Positions 1-11,839 are shown, numbered from the stretch's first letter. The stretch is 64,000 bases of DNA from Cyclaneusma minus (GCA_037179335.1 JAKZHN010000018.1:124001-188000); one strand, 5' to 3'. Notes: a model not told the origin generated them from the sequence alone. Translations and numbers: made by a program.

Positions 1-1546
1 TAACGTGTTGCTGCAGGGGTTCGAGGTGTTTGCGATTGATTGAGATGTTGCTGGGCATTGCTGTGACCGGGAAAGGATCATTTTGGCGAAAGCCATTCAT
101 GTATTAGCAGACTGCGGTCTGCAGTGGCACGAGATGTTGCTGGACGTTGCTGGGGAGTTAGCGGATTGCTGTCTGCGATACCATTGTACCATCATGATGG
201 AATTATCACGTACCCGCCCGCAATCCCAAGGCATCAGGACCACTTAGATTCCTCTATCGCTGGCGCTGTTTGTCGATGGAAAGGACCGTTAAAGGGAGCG
301 AGGGCCGTATCCAGTGACTTTGGCTTTCCAGATAACCCCTACTCGATGATCTTATCATTTCACAGATCGCGCTCTCGAGAACCAAGGGACTTCACCAAGG
401 TTCGAGCAGAATGGTGTCAGTCATTGGTAGCGTATCATACGACAAGATCAATAGAGTTCTCGTAAAGGGATTCTCGTCCTCGGATACCTACTTTCTGGGC
501 CGTGAGTCCTTTGATGATGTGCGTTCGCAGCCAAAGGCAGGCGAAATCGGGGTCAAATATCCACAAAGAGATCCCTCCTTCTCCATCTTCCAGTCTCCCA
601 ATCCTTCTAGACGCAAAGCAAAGGCTTTCGCCCCCTCCACCGGGGTTTGGATGAACAAAATTGGTAAGGAATCAGCACCAAAGGGGGTCAGCCATTAAAT
701 TGACTGCTGCTTTTTCCAGAGATTGCACTTGCCTTCCCATACACATAGGAACTTAAAACGAAGGTGAGCTCACTGCTGCAGTCGACTCGTGTCCTGGTTC
801 ATGCGAAGCTGGCGAGGGACAAGAAGCCACCACGGTACTATCCCGTGGCCACCATGTGATCCCCCTTTTACATAGTCCAGCATGCTCCCGAGGCCGTTCC
901 TCCTTTATAGGACAACCCCATTTCTGCCTGGGCCGCTATCTACTTACCATGATAGTCCGCCCGTCAAATGTTATCATGTTCAAAACGACATTGACGCTGA
1001 GTCGCCGATAGACAAATGTGAAGTGGAGATCCAACCCTCTTAGGAATTTTGGGATAGGCATCCACTCAGATGCCTGAGTGTACTCCGAGATTCCCAGTCG
1101 CTATTCAGTGACTTGCAGCCCTGGATACACCGTCTCCGGCAGGACAAACAGAGCTGTTTCCCCGGCACCCATGGGATCAGCGAGGAGGACCTCTGAATAA
1201 ACGCCCCCCCGGCGGTACAGAGAGATCCCGGGACTTCCGAGATGCCTGCTAGCGCTCGACGACGGTCCGACGGGCAAGTTGTTGCCTGCTCTGGGTTTTC
1301 AAGCCTCTGTATAAAACTGACGTTGTTCTTTTGCGAGCACAAGGGGTGAGGAGAGTGCATCTGAGAGGTGAGGGGATTCCGAATTCTGGACTTGAGCAGA
1401 GGGCACTGACCCTCCGATAAGCTCTCGCGATACGCCGATAAGCAAAAAATAAATTTCGCGAGAACACCAAAGATGCCCCCAATTGACCTCTGGATGAACC
1501 TCCCTCTCTCGCACAACCCCCCAACCTCCCCCAGCCCATCGCAATC
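1..1546. other. Intergenic, no gene recognised
   Basis: Only short overlapping reading frames with no recognisable domain are present. An imperfect short repeat built on GAGATGTTGCTGG occurs near 42-63 and 130-152. The last few hundred bases are presumably the promoter and 5' leader of the DIM1 gene that starts at 1547; the minus-strand frames between 1040 and 1575 are composition shadows over that leader. Confidence 0.6.
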
Positions 1547-2917
1547 ATGGGCAAAGCCGCCTCGCAAAAGCGCAACAGCGCTTCCTCAAATTCCGCGCCC
1601 TACAGCAAGAAACCCAGCACCACCTCCGCCTCCAACAATGTCTTCAAATTCAACACCAACCACGGCCAGCACATTCTCAAAAACCCCGGTGTGGCGGACG
1701 CCATCGTGCAGAAAGCCTTCCTACGACCTTCCGATACCGTTCTGGAAGTCGGTCCGGGAACGGGAAATTTGACGGTTAGGATTTTGGAGAAGGCCGCGAA
1801 GGTCGTGGCGTGTGAATTGGATCCGAGGATGGCGGCTGAGGTGACGAAGAGAGTGCAGGGGAAGCCGGAGGGGAAGAAGTTGGAGGTGATTGTGGGTGAT
1901 GTGTGCAAGATTGATTTGGATGAGTTGTTTGGGAAGAATGGCGTTGGGGGCGTGGGGGGTGGGAAGCTGGATGTTTGTATTTCAAATACGCCGTATCAGG
2001 TATGTTTCTACGAGTCTATTTTCGAGGGCTGCAGATCTAGCTTGGGGACTATGGCGTCGAAGAGGAAGAGCATGGAGCAAGGCAAAGCCCAGGGCCTGGT
2101 GCGATGCGACAGATCGGCGTCTATAGCGATCAAGACTATTTACAGCGTGCTAACATTCGTCAACAAACAGATCTCCTCCCCCCTCGTCTTCAAACTCCTC
2201 GCTCTGAAGCACCCACCCCGCTGCTGCGTCCTCATGTTCCAACGCGAATTCGCCCTCCGCCTCACCGCCCGTCCCGGCGACGCCCTCTACTGCCGCCTCT
2301 CCGTCAACGCCCAATTCTGGTCCAAAATAACCCACATCATGAAAGTCGGCAAGAACAACTTCCGCCCGCCCCCACAAGTCGAATCATCAGTCGTGCGCAT
2401 CGAGCCAAAAATCGGCTCCGAGCGACCCAATGTCAGCTGGGATGAATGGGACGGTATGCTGCGTATCTGCTTTGTGCGCCGCAATCGCACGATGCGCGCT
2501 TCATGGGGAAGCCGAGAAGTCGTGGCGCTGATTGAGAGGAATTACAAGACTTGGTGTGGAGTGAACAATATTCCGGTTGATGAGACGGTTGTGGAGAATG
2601 GGGATGAGGACGAGGAGATGGATGTTGACGGCGGTGCGGGGCAGGAAGAGGAGTGGGGTGGCATTATGGAAGTCGATGACGGTGATGAGGATCCGGCGTT
2701 CTTGAAGGAACAGGCCGAGGCGGCGAGGAGGGAGAATGACGGGAAGACGAAGAGCAAGAGGAAGAAGACGAGAGTGCAGGAGATTGTGAAGGAGAAGATC
2801 CGGAAGGTGTTGGAGGATGTTACGGGTCTTGCGGATCAGAGATCGGGCAAATGCGATGAGAATGACTTCTTGAAGCTGCTGTTCGCCTTCAACGAGGAGG
2901 GTATTCATTTTGCATGA
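1547..2917 (+). CDS. DIM1: Dim1 18S rRNA (adenine-N6,N6)-dimethyltransferase
   Basis: Dimethylates two adjacent adenines near the 3' end of 18S rRNA and is needed for pre-rRNA processing in the nucleolus (established for Dim1/KsgA). Two exons, 1547-1999 and 2171-2917, give 399 aa. The SAM-binding motif EVGPGTGN lies at about residues 67-74, the acidic motif ACELD at 88-92, and the catalytic NTPYQ at 147-151, with ISSPLVFKLL following directly after splicing. The C-terminal third carries an acidic stretch and a Lys/Arg-rich segment typical of the eukaryotic enzyme. The 171-nt intron (GTATGT, branch GCTAAC, CAG) is a multiple of three and has no stop, so the frame reads straight through it; the join is chosen because it restores the conserved motif. 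It converges with the acyltransferase gene downstream. Confidence 0.95.
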   Translation: MGKAASQKRNSASSNSAPYSKKPSTTSASNNVFKFNTNHGQHILKNPGVADAIVQKAFLRPSDTVLEVGPGTGNLTVRILEKAAKVVACELDPRMAAEVTKRVQGKPEGKKLEVIVGDVCKIDLDELFGKNGVGGVGGGKLDVCISNTPYQVCFYESIFEGCRSSLGTMASKRKSMEQGKAQGLVRCDRSASIAIKTIYSVLTFVNKQISSPLVFKLLALKHPPRCCVLMFQREFALRLTARPGDALYCRLSVNAQFWSKITHIMKVGKNNFRPPPQVESSVVRIEPKIGSERPNVSWDEWDGMLRICFVRRNRTMRASWGSREVVALIERNYKTWCGVNNIPVDETVVENGDEDEEMDVDGGAGQEEEWGGIMEVDDGDEDPAFLKEQAEAARRENDGKTKSKRKKTRVQEIVKEKIRKVLEDVTGLADQRSGKCDENDFLKLLFAFNEEGIHFA

Positions 2918-3289
2918 GCAAGCTGATATCACTACACTCGGCGTTTGGGGCGAACGGGGGTCAAAAACGAATGGTTCGAATATGGGTCAAGCACGGCGTT
3001 GGAAGAGGCAAACTGGTCCGGAACGACATTTTTTCTGGGGAATCACTTGTCCCTGGACACCAAAACTGCGTGGAAAAGTAATACGCGAAGAATGGATGGG
3101 CCGTCTTGGTGCAAAGCTACTCTAGGTATACTACATGTATACCGCAATATACCCCGGAGAAGGAAATCCTCCATTCCGTTCTTGATCATGACCGCTATCA
3201 TAAATACCCGAAGCACCAGTCCTTTATATGCCCATTCTATGGCACGCTCATGCAAATCATTTCTTTCACCCCCCTCTCCTTGAACCCAC

Positions 3290-4819
3290 TCAAGCACACC
3301 TCCAAACCGCACACTCCCCCAACAACCCCTTATCCCCTTTCAACCTCTCCATCGTCCCCTTCTCCAACCCAATACAAACTTCCACACCGCCTTCGCCCAT
3401 CTCCTCCTTCCTGCCTCCCGGAATTCTCGGAAATAGCGCAAAAATCCCATCTGTCAACGCATTCCGCCATCTCAACCTCTTCACTCCACCACCCATCACC
3501 TCACCCCACACATGTTCATAATAAGGCTGACGCACCCAGGATGTACAGCCCATATGCGCTTTCTGACTATCGTACCCACTAGGACAAAGCCTGCCGATAT
3601 CGTCTACTGATTGAATTGCGGCGATTTTGTCTCTAATGACTTTATCGGTGACTTCGTCCACGGATTTGCGGATGATTGTGGCGAGTGTACGGAGTTGGGC
3701 TGCGATGGCGGAAGTGCTGGATACGGAAGGGGAGGGTAAGAGGGAGAAGGGAGCGAAGGCTTTGGTGACTAATACGACGTTGCCGGTGAAATCGGAAGGA
3801 AGGGGAGGGGAGAGGCGGGGACGCCCGTTTAAGGCCATGTTGAACATGCTGTAGGGGGGTGAGACGCCGCCGATGGATTGGCGGGCGCTAGTTACGGCGC
3901 TCCAGATCAGTGCGCAGAGGGCGTCGTTGGTGGATACCCAGTTGGGACTTGCTTCGGTTTCGGCAGAGGACGAGGAGCCGTCGCTGGCGGTGCTCGAAGT
4001 ACGGTTTTTTTCGGTGCCATTGGCTTCGGTGTCATTGCTCTCTGCTCCATTATTCTGGGAGCCGTCGGTTGAGTTAGCGATCCCCTTGAGGCGCTGGAGA
4101 GAAGCGTCCGAGAAGAAGAGCACGGCGGAAGTTGTTTCCGCAGCCGCGCCCGTTAGGTAGGAAGGCGGTTTGGCATTCCCTGTCGCTGTTTCCGAGGCCG
4201 GACGAAGCTTATATTCAGGGTGGTTGGCGAGACTGCCGGTGCCGCGACCACCTGTTCGCAGAGCACTGTTGTCGGTGCAAGCGGGTGTGACGAATTCAGA
4301 GCCGTCGGCGCCGCGGGAGAAGGCAGACCAGATCTCGAAGAGCTTGACCATGCCGGCTTCATCCATCACACAGTGATGGACACCGGAAACCAGAATCACG
4401 CCGCCATCGATAAGGTTGACTTGTGCTTTTAGCACGCGGGAGGGGTTTTTGGAAAGGTCGGGGACGACGAGGGAGGAGTCGACAGCGAGAGGGTTGAATT
4501 CGCCGGCGCGGAGAGTGGCGTACGAGTAGGTGGAGCGGAGGTCGCTGATCTCGAGAATGTCACTGGCGCCGAAATAGGGGGCTTGGACGGCTAGGGATCC
4601 GGCTTGTGGGGCATTCTTGAGAAGGCTGACGGTGCCACCTATGATGGGAAGAGCGTCGATGGTTCGTTGGAGGGTTTGTTGGAGATGGGTGATGATAGTC
4701 TCTGGCTCTGCGGTAGAAGCGAAGTAGAGGAGTTTGGGAGTGTGGGTGCGTGGGGAGACATGATCGAGGGGTGAGAGTGGAAAGACGAGGTCTTCGATCG
4801 GTTTCTCAATGGAACCCAT
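3290..4819 (-). CDS. BAHD-type acyltransferase (transferase family)
   Basis: A single-exon 509-aa protein of the acyl-CoA-dependent O-acyltransferase superfamily, which includes plant BAHD enzymes and fungal enzymes such as trichothecene 3-O-acetyltransferase. The N-terminus (FPLSPLDH) and the catalytic HxxxD motif (HCVMD, residues 149-153) are intact, and the C-terminal half has the expected layout with the second-half NMALNGRPRL and LRWRNALTDG segments in place of the plant DFGWG loop. A Ser/Asn/Thr/Glu-rich insert of about 50 residues near position 255-305 interrupts the fold and is probably a surface loop. The acyl donor and acceptor cannot be read from sequence. No biosynthetic backbone gene is nearby, so detoxification or tailoring are both possible. 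Confidence 0.85.
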   Translation of the reverse strand: MGSIEKPIEDLVFPLSPLDHVSPRTHTPKLLYFASTAEPETIITHLQQTLQRTIDALPIIGGTVSLLKNAPQAGSLAVQAPYFGASDILEISDLRSTYSYATLRAGEFNPLAVDSSLVVPDLSKNPSRVLKAQVNLIDGGVILVSGVHHCVMDEAGMVKLFEIWSAFSRGADGSEFVTPACTDNSALRTGGRGTGSLANHPEYKLRPASETATGNAKPPSYLTGAAAETTSAVLFFSDASLQRLKGIANSTDGSQNNGAESNDTEANGTEKNRTSSTASDGSSSSAETEASPNWVSTNDALCALIWSAVTSARQSIGGVSPPYSMFNMALNGRPRLSPPLPSDFTGNVVLVTKAFAPFSLLPSPSVSSTSAIAAQLRTLATIIRKSVDEVTDKVIRDKIAAIQSVDDIGRLCPSGYDSQKAHMGCTSWVRQPYYEHVWGEVMGGGVKRLRWRNALTDGIFALFPRIPGGRKEEMGEGGVEVCIGLEKGTMERLKGDKGLLGECAVWRCA

Positions 4820-7487
4820 CTTTCAGGATCTGGGTTTGGACTTGTGAAGACTTGTGAAACTTTCCTGCTTTGGAGAGTTGGAGTATTCTTTCGCGTGTTT
4901 TGTCTCGGCTCTGGGGACACTTGAACGGGAGGAGGCAGGCTCATGCAATAATCGAGTCTGGCCGAGGACATGGACATATAACAGGCATACCACTTACCTT
5001 CCCAATGGTTATCCCTCACCTGCTCCTGCCTTGTGCTGGGGGTGGGGATGGCCGCATTCTGCATTTGGAGTACAAGGCTAGTGGTTCATGGCTTGGACGG
5101 TGTGATTGAGATCAACCGCCTCGTACTTCCCCACTGCATATTATTGTACCTTGTTTGGTGAGAGTGAGCTGCCTCCCATATGCATCTCATAAATTGTTGA
5201 CATGCGGGGAGGCTTGCCAGCTTGATATGGCTTTGGATATGAGCCGGATATTCAGTCATATCCGGTATACTCTTCCCAGTCGCACAAAAACAAGGAAACC
5301 CAACTGAGCACTCTGAGCTTGGGGGCGAATGAGATGCCAGGCGCATGTAATCACATACATGACACCCCAAGTTCTCGGGGCTTTCCGACTTTTTTGAACC
5401 AAGATTTTGGGACGAAGTTGAACGTCAAACTGAAACATCTTGACATGACAAAATGCGAGTTTCCACTTTAAACCCAATTGGGCCAACATGAACAATTTGA
5501 TAAGAGCTTTGACCGCCTATGACGTGCATGCCCCACGGACTGGAGGCTTGGGAAGATTTTGACGCCCTGAAAATCTCGAACATGATCAGACGTCGCTTTG
5601 TAAATCTACAACGTCGAAAACCTGTGATTTGCGGCTGGCTTCGTGGGTTGCACGCAGTAGGGGCAGTGTGACGGCGTCAATGGGCTCAGAGGGAGCGGAC
5701 CTTCTCCTATCCTGCATGATATCGACTGAACGAGAATCAAGTATTTTACCCGCGTCCCCAAAAGGACGCCCCCCGCCACCCCCTCTTCGATGATGATGGC
5801 TCTCTCCGTGGAAATTTGAACGTATAACGAGGCCAACTCGAAAGGGAAAATTATCCGAAGGGCAGGCTGAATGAGTAAGTAGTGGCTTCTCCTCTGTGTA
5901 TCTTGCATTGCAGGCTGTATTGCTGCCAAGGGTTTGTAGGGATTTGGGTCGGTAGTAATATTCCCCGAGTGGTCAGGAAGACAGCGACAAGATGCGGATT
6001 GCGGGGGGGTGCAGAGTCAAGGTCCATCGTCGTCACTTGAAGTTGAAACTTGAATGGCTGTCGTCTCGATAAGCTCAAGCATGGGAAGGATGTAAGCAAA
6101 AACCGGAGTCCGAAGCGGCTCGTCTCTTTTGGATACATCTGGCGACTGCTTCCGACCGCTGCTCTCGGTGGCTGCATGCAGGAAATCTGGATGATCAGCC
6201 AGAGTGGTGTGCTCCTTTGCGAGGGAATTTTGAGTCCAGGAATTCTTGGCTTGTGAATATCATGGCCTCCTTTACTTGTAAGCGAGTTCATGTTCCTTTC
6301 CAGGGGGCCACCACACTGCAAAAAAATGCATCTCCTGAGTGGTGTCGGACACGTCGTCGCCTCCACACCCTCTTCTCACGAGCATGCTGCCTGCCGCATG
6401 GCCTTTCCCATTTCCTTTCTTTTTCCGAGCTTCAATTCGATCTTCCGAGTGGCTTGCGGGCCTGCCTGTCACCTATCCAAATATGTATTAGTCCAGGATC
6501 TGCATTTAGGCTCTACCTTTGCAGATCATCCGAGGATCTGAGTATTGGCGTTACCACATGGCGAATCATGAATGGCGGCGACATCTGCAATCAGCACCCC
6601 GATCTTCAAACGGTTTCCCTGTTCCGTGAAAATGCCACCCGGAAATGGCCTCGAGGAGGTGAGGTCGGACAGCGGCCCGCAGATGGCAGTCGTAGCCCAA
6701 TCCGCGTGTGTCAAAATCATGGCAACGTCCGCTAGCCTCCGTGTCCGTTGCTTTTCAGTCTTCAGGGGTAAGACTCGCACAAAAAAAAGAATCTGGGACA
6801 GTGGAAACATTTGTATGCTATGAGAAAGATTAGCGTAGGCCTCGAGTAAACCCTTGGCAGTGGGAATGGAGGCGCCAACAGAAAAGAAAGGCGGAATTGG
6901 GGACCAAAATCGAGCTGTAATATTGTTGCAAATCAATGGCCTGATTGTTGCAGCGGCACAAACGCAGCAAGCATGAGAGTGGCTTTTCATTGATACGCTG
7001 GTGCGGGGTGGAACAACTTTATATCGCATAAGCCTTCCCTCTCCTGGCCACTGCCAATTCATGGATTACGATTGATTTCCGCCCACAGCTCGCCAGATTA
7101 ATTACCTTAAGGTTAGGTGGGTGTGATCCGCAAGATCTGCGCCCATTCCTGTCTTGGCTGTCGTATTGCCCAGATAGAGCCCCTGTCGGTGTCGTCCACC
7201 ATGTCCAGCGACCGAGGATCCCGCAACGCATTGCGCATATTACCTTTTGTGAGTATCGGGGATCTTCACTCGAAGCCCGGAAGCTGCATCCTGGCTGCTC
7301 TTCTATTTTTCCCTCTCAGTTTGCTTGAGCTTGATAGCCACGAGCTTGTCAGTTGCACGTCCACGTATCGTATCTTTCTTCGCTCCTTATCTTTTTGTGT
7401 TGCCCTCTTTCCTCTGTACACTGAATTCTCCCCTCATCTGTCGTCAAGTGGCAGGTAAGGACAGCAAGCGTCTTCATCGCCGTCAAA
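4820..7487. other. 2.7-kb intergenic stretch
   Basis: Lies between the divergently transcribed acyltransferase and P450 genes. Several open frames up to 178 codons exist (for example 6526-7062 on the minus strand) but none has a recognisable domain, consistent codon use or convincing splice joins. The part adjoining 7487 is pyrimidine-rich and probably the P450 promoter and leader. A GTGAGT at about 7248 and a CAG at about 7454 could bound a 5' leader intron, but this is speculative. Confidence 0.5.
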
Positions 7488-9417
7488 ATGCATACTCTAT
7501 ACATCGCCCTCGGTGGGGCCCTCATACTGGTCATCTACAGGATAGTGTCTGGCCGCGATGCTCGGAAAAGAATTGCCGTGGAATCCGAGAAGATGGGCTG
7601 CAAGCCTCCGCCGATGATGCGCCAAAAGGATCCGTTGGGGATTACCAGACTATACGAGCTCGCGAAGGCCAATCGAGAAGGAAGAAATCCGCAATGGTTC
7701 CAGGGCATTATGGACGAGGTCGGGAAAGACTGCCATACGATACGGGGAAGCCTCCTTGGAGACGATGTGATCATAACCCGGGACCCTGAAAACACAAAAG
7801 CTATCTTCGGGACACAATCCGCCGATTTCCTCATCACCAAAACGCGCCGTGAGGTCTGGTGGCCGCTGCTTGGACGAGGTATCTTCACAAACGAAGGCGA
7901 AGAATGGAAGCATTCGCGCGCTCTCATGCGCCCCAACTTCTCCCGCGAACAGGTTTCCGACCTCGATCTCGAAAACAAACATGTTCAAGTCCTCCTAAAC
8001 CTGGAAGACCTGCGAGCCGGCCCCGATGGCTGGACAGAGCACGTTGACCTCTCTCCGCTATTCCTCAACCTGACACTCGACACTGCGACCGAATTTCTTT
8101 ACGGCGTATCTGCAGAGAGCCAAGTCAACAATTCTGCTGTGGCTCTGAGGAAGAACAAGGACAGCAAGATCCCCCGTGACGATTTCGGTGCTCATCTCGA
8201 CGGCGGCAAAGAAGCGATTTATGTCAGAGCATTATTCGGCAGATTCCACCGTCTCCTCCCTTCTGGCGAATATAAGCGCCACTGCAGAGAACTAGCTCGT
8301 CAAGTCGACGTCTATATCGACGAAACACTGGCTCGCAAAAAGAGTGGAAAGATCGAATCTGGTCACGAAAAGACCTTCCTCGAAGAACTCATGAAATACA
8401 CGCAAGACCGCTACGAGCTCCGCTCCGAGACCCTCAATGTCCTCAACGCCGGACGCGATACTACCGGCGCCGCAGTAGGCTGGATGTTCTACTTCGTCTC
8501 GCGGAGCCCGCGGGTCTTCAACAAGTTACGAGCCATCATCCTTGAAGAATTCGGCGCCAGCCACAAGGAGGAAATCGAATTCCAGAAGCTACGCAACTGC
8601 CAATATTTGCAGCATGTGATGAACGAGGCGATGCGGCTGGCGGCGGTGGTGTCACTGAACGAGAGAGTTGCGGTCAGGGATACGACGTTGCCGCGAGGAG
8701 GCGGGCCGGATGGCTCGCAGCCAATCTTCATCCACAAGGGCCTGCGGGTCATGGTTTCGAAGTGGGCGATGCAGCATCGGGCCGATATTTGGGGAGCGGA
8801 TGTTGAGGAGTTTACGCCGGAGAGATGGGAGACGAGGCGTGCTGGCACGGGCTGGGAGTTTATACCCTTCGGAGGAGGTCCGAGGAAGTGTATTGGTCGT
8901 AAGTCGAGATTTCTGCTTGTTCTCTCATCCCGTTTCCCGTTTACCAGCCTTCTTTTCTCTTGCAAATGCCTCTCTGGTCAAATGCTTTCTTTGACAAAGT
9001 GCTGCTGTTTCCATCCCCATTCCAAATTCACCCCTTCGTAAATTCATATCTTCATTCACCAATCGAACCCCTTTTCTACCTCGGCATCTCAAAGCTCCGT
9101 TCTCCCAACATCACGCCACTTCCCCTCCAACGTCGTGTCACGCAACACGACACTCCCCACACTCGTCATCTCGCATCAATTCACTCTTGTCCAACTTTAC
9201 TATCTTACAGGCCCCCCAAACATTACAAAAGCTGACACGCCCCTCAACAGAGCAATTCGCTCTCACCGAAGCCTCCTTCATCCTGGTACGCTTCCTACAG
9301 CGCTTCGACCGCATCGACAATGTCGAGCCCCTCGGTCCACCCAAATACAAAGTCACCGTGTCCAACCGCTCCATGACCGGCGTGCAGGTGCGCATGCACC
9401 AAGCTGCACCGGTCTAG
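7488..9417 (+). CDS. Cytochrome P450, CYP52-like
   Basis: Microsomal heme-thiolate monooxygenase resembling the CYP52 clade, whose known members hydroxylate n-alkanes and fatty acids at the terminal carbon. Exons 7488-8898 and 9251-9417 give 525 aa. A hydrophobic N-terminal anchor (residues 2-20) is followed by the I-helix motif AGRDTT (about 321-326), ExxR as EAMR (about 380), the aromatic region FTPERW and the heme loop FGGGPRKCIG with Cys 468. The intron (GTAAGT to CAACAG) splits a Gln codon; joining there makes the family-typical CIGQQFALTEA, whereas the nearer acceptor at 9210 shifts to another frame. At 352 nt this intron is the longest recognised in the window. Substrate is unknown; the catalytic set is complete. 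Confidence 0.92.
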
Positions 9418-10369
9418 TCCCTACCGCCTCTTACGCCATCTCGCCATTCCCCCCTCATCTCCCCTAGCAATCCCAATCTCCCCCGATGATCTGAACTTCG
9501 GCTCTAGAAAACAACTTTGGTGGATACGAAAATTGGAAGTAAATATTGCACTTTAGATGAGCTGTGGGACGAAGTTTATATTAGCTGGTGCGCTATGGGT
9601 TCTATTGGTAGATGACTTGCTAGTATGGGATTTTTTGGACCTTCGGGAAAACTCTAAGCAGCCTCTCTTTGGATGGAACTTGGTGATGGGGATCTTTTAT
9701 GACCATTTTGGGTTTTGAAGGAGGAAAGCATACCATAGCTGGCATTTGAACTCTGGCTCTACTAGATTCACATACATATTTGCGTACCTTAGGGACGACA
9801 GATCGGAAATATTCACTGATGTCCTGGGAGAGCATGCTTCGTTTGTCTTACGGGATTGTTGAGTGTTGAAATAACCATGTTCCTGTGTTCAGCAATTTTC
9901 GCTTTTATGTGAGGCTTCTTGGATCTCCGTCAGTACTTTACTTCCACTCAGTCTGCACCTGGCAAGTCGCCAAGTCTCGATAGTTCTTTCTCCCTCCCGC
10001 TCTGAACGAAAGTGAGATTGAGAGAAACAATTTCATGATTCAGGTACCCAGGTATCTATGACGGCGTGGATGAGCTTATTGTGCAAGAAAGACATGGATG
10101 GTGCTACGAAACACGGCTTGCTGAAGAACCAAGTATAGAATAAGCAAATTTGGGGTGGTGGGACGGGTGGAAGGTGTGGAGGGAAGGTGGGAATGTTGTG
10201 GCGATCTCGTGCTACCACACGACTGGGGATTGGGATCATCGAGTGGGTGAGGCTTTACGAGATGAGAGGAGGCTGGGGGTCTAGTGAGGAAAGCGTTTGT
10301 GGGTGGGGATACGGTTCAAGAGCGATAATATTTCATTGAGCGATAGTTGAGTGGTCTCTTAACAGCAGT
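9418..10369. other. Intergenic, nothing recognised
   Basis: About 0.95 kb between the P450 and the first TATA-unit repeats. It presumably holds the P450 3' end. No reading frame longer than about 70 codons has recognisable features. Confidence 0.55.
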
Positions 10370-11330
10370 TCGGTTCGACGACAATGAGCTGCAAAATTCG
10401 CATATCTCGAATGGTAAGTTGCGACCTCGATTCTTGTTCAGAAAGCTTGAGTCTGGATTAGGAAATAGGAGTTGGAGAAATTTACTCTGTTAATAATAAT
10501 AGCAACAAGTCGGAATTCTCCCATGAGACGGTTTTCTAGCGTACGCGTTCTTGAAGGTTCGAAAGTTGAGAAGTTTCTGGTCGTTTATATACTTGTCCAC
10601 AGAGTCCCTTCTTTACTTGACCAGACACTACTAGTGGGCAAGTTGCCACGTGATTGCTCGTGGTTCAAGGGGTGCTTTCGACAGTAGGGAGGCTCAACGA
10701 CAGTAGCCCTGGACAATCAACGTGTTCTTGGCACACAACAAAATGATGCGGTTCTTGAATGGAGATACTGTTTTGAACTCTGAGCCCAGAGGTTAGAGTA
10801 TCGTCCTGAAGTTACCGGTAGCTATAGCTCGGGATTATCATGACTCCGTGACAGCATTGATTGTATATGTGTACTCTTGCAAAATAACGAGCCAAGAAGC
10901 TTGCTGCCCTTGTATATCTACAAAGGTGGTCCGCTTACTTGGGAAAATGCTACGGAATGAGCTGCTAGAAACCTGGGGTTTCGGGGCCTTGGGGTTTCAT
11001 TCGACAGTACCTTGTTTGCCCGACAGGAGCACTTCGAAATCCCGTTATATCCATTAGATAGTACTGTCGCTTTTTGGTCTGAGTCCAGCACAAAGATCGG
11101 ACACATGAGATTGCAGAAGGAAAAAAGTTTACAGAGTTTCAGCAAGGCACGCCACGACTAGAAGGGCTGGTCTGCGAGTAGGAGACTTGGAGTCAAAGAT
11201 TTCAGGAATTGGCAGCCCTTTATATATCTGGTAGATGACTTTAGCAGACCACGTATTACGACTTTATTTCTGAGAGTGCAGTTGAAAGAGCTCTTCGACA
11301 GCAGTACCGCTGAATGACAACAGGACTGAG
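10370..11330 (-). repeat. Short array of three TATA-bearing units (same family as 53.6-56.4 kb)
   Basis: Three TATA-like elements, best read on the minus strand, lie at 10584-10591 (TATATAAA), about 10910-10916 (degenerate TATACAA) and 11219-11226 (TATATAAA). Their spacing is about 326 and 309 bp. Each is accompanied, 76-94 bp further along the plus strand, by TCGACAG (10678, 11001, 11295), the same motif and distance seen in the larger array. Apart from these landmarks the units are strongly diverged. No conserved protein frame is visible. The grouping rests on eye alignment and should be taken as probable, not certain. Confidence 0.55.
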
Positions 11331-11413
11331 TAGCGACGACAGTGATGCTTTGACGCCAAAGCAATCCGAAGCGCAAACTGAAACTGCTCGACTTCCTCGC
11401 TCCCGACTCTAAT

Positions 11414-11839
11414 TTGAAGCTCCTCAACTCGAACCCCCAGCAGCCTGCTCCTTTGGACCGCGTCGCAGCCTGTTTGTTTACGGCGGGCACACTTATTCTC
11501 TTTCAACAACCTCACTCACGGCTCCGACCACAGCTTACGCGTCTTCCTCCTCGACCGCAAAGCTATCTCTCCTCCTCTGCCAACTCTACCACAGACTCCT
11601 CAACTTCGAACCCACCGTTCTCGTCCACCAACCCTACCTCCAACCCCTCAACCTCAAACCCGCCCGTCCTCCTCCGCCAACTCTCCCTCAAACTCCTCAA
11701 CCGCAAAGCCATCTCTCCTCCTGCGCCAACTGTCCCCAGCTCCTCAACCGACATCATCCTGCGCCTCTTCCTCTCTACACTTCTCTCCCAGACTCTCAAA
11801 ATCCAACGACAAGCTGCTTGCGCTCGCGGCGTCACATAG
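11414..11839 (+). other. Upstream Pro/Ser/Thr-rich open frame with internal direct repeats
   Basis: A 141-codon low-complexity frame stops 38 nt before the leader intron of the downstream gene. Its DNA contains an imperfect direct repeat: CGCAAAGC(T/C)ATCTCTCCTC occurs at about 11558 and again at about 11702, and CCTCAACT(T)CGAACCC recurs. The openness is probably a result of the C-rich repeats and not selection. It could act as an upstream ORF in the leader of the gene at 11950, but the true transcript start is unknown. Confidence 0.35.

Noticed and set aside
6526..7062. 178-codon minus-strand frame upstream of the P450
   Set aside because: No recognisable domain or membrane layout, no introns or neighbours to support it; low-weight random frame.
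3290..9417. Acyltransferase plus P450 as a secondary-metabolite cluster
   Set aside because: No polyketide synthase, NRPS or terpene synthase is in the window, and DIM1, RRP46 and other core genes surround the pair.
9211..9417. P450 exon 2 starting at 9211 after TCTTACAG
   Set aside because: It reads into a different frame and loses the conserved CIGQQFALTEA; the 9250 acceptor restores it exactly.
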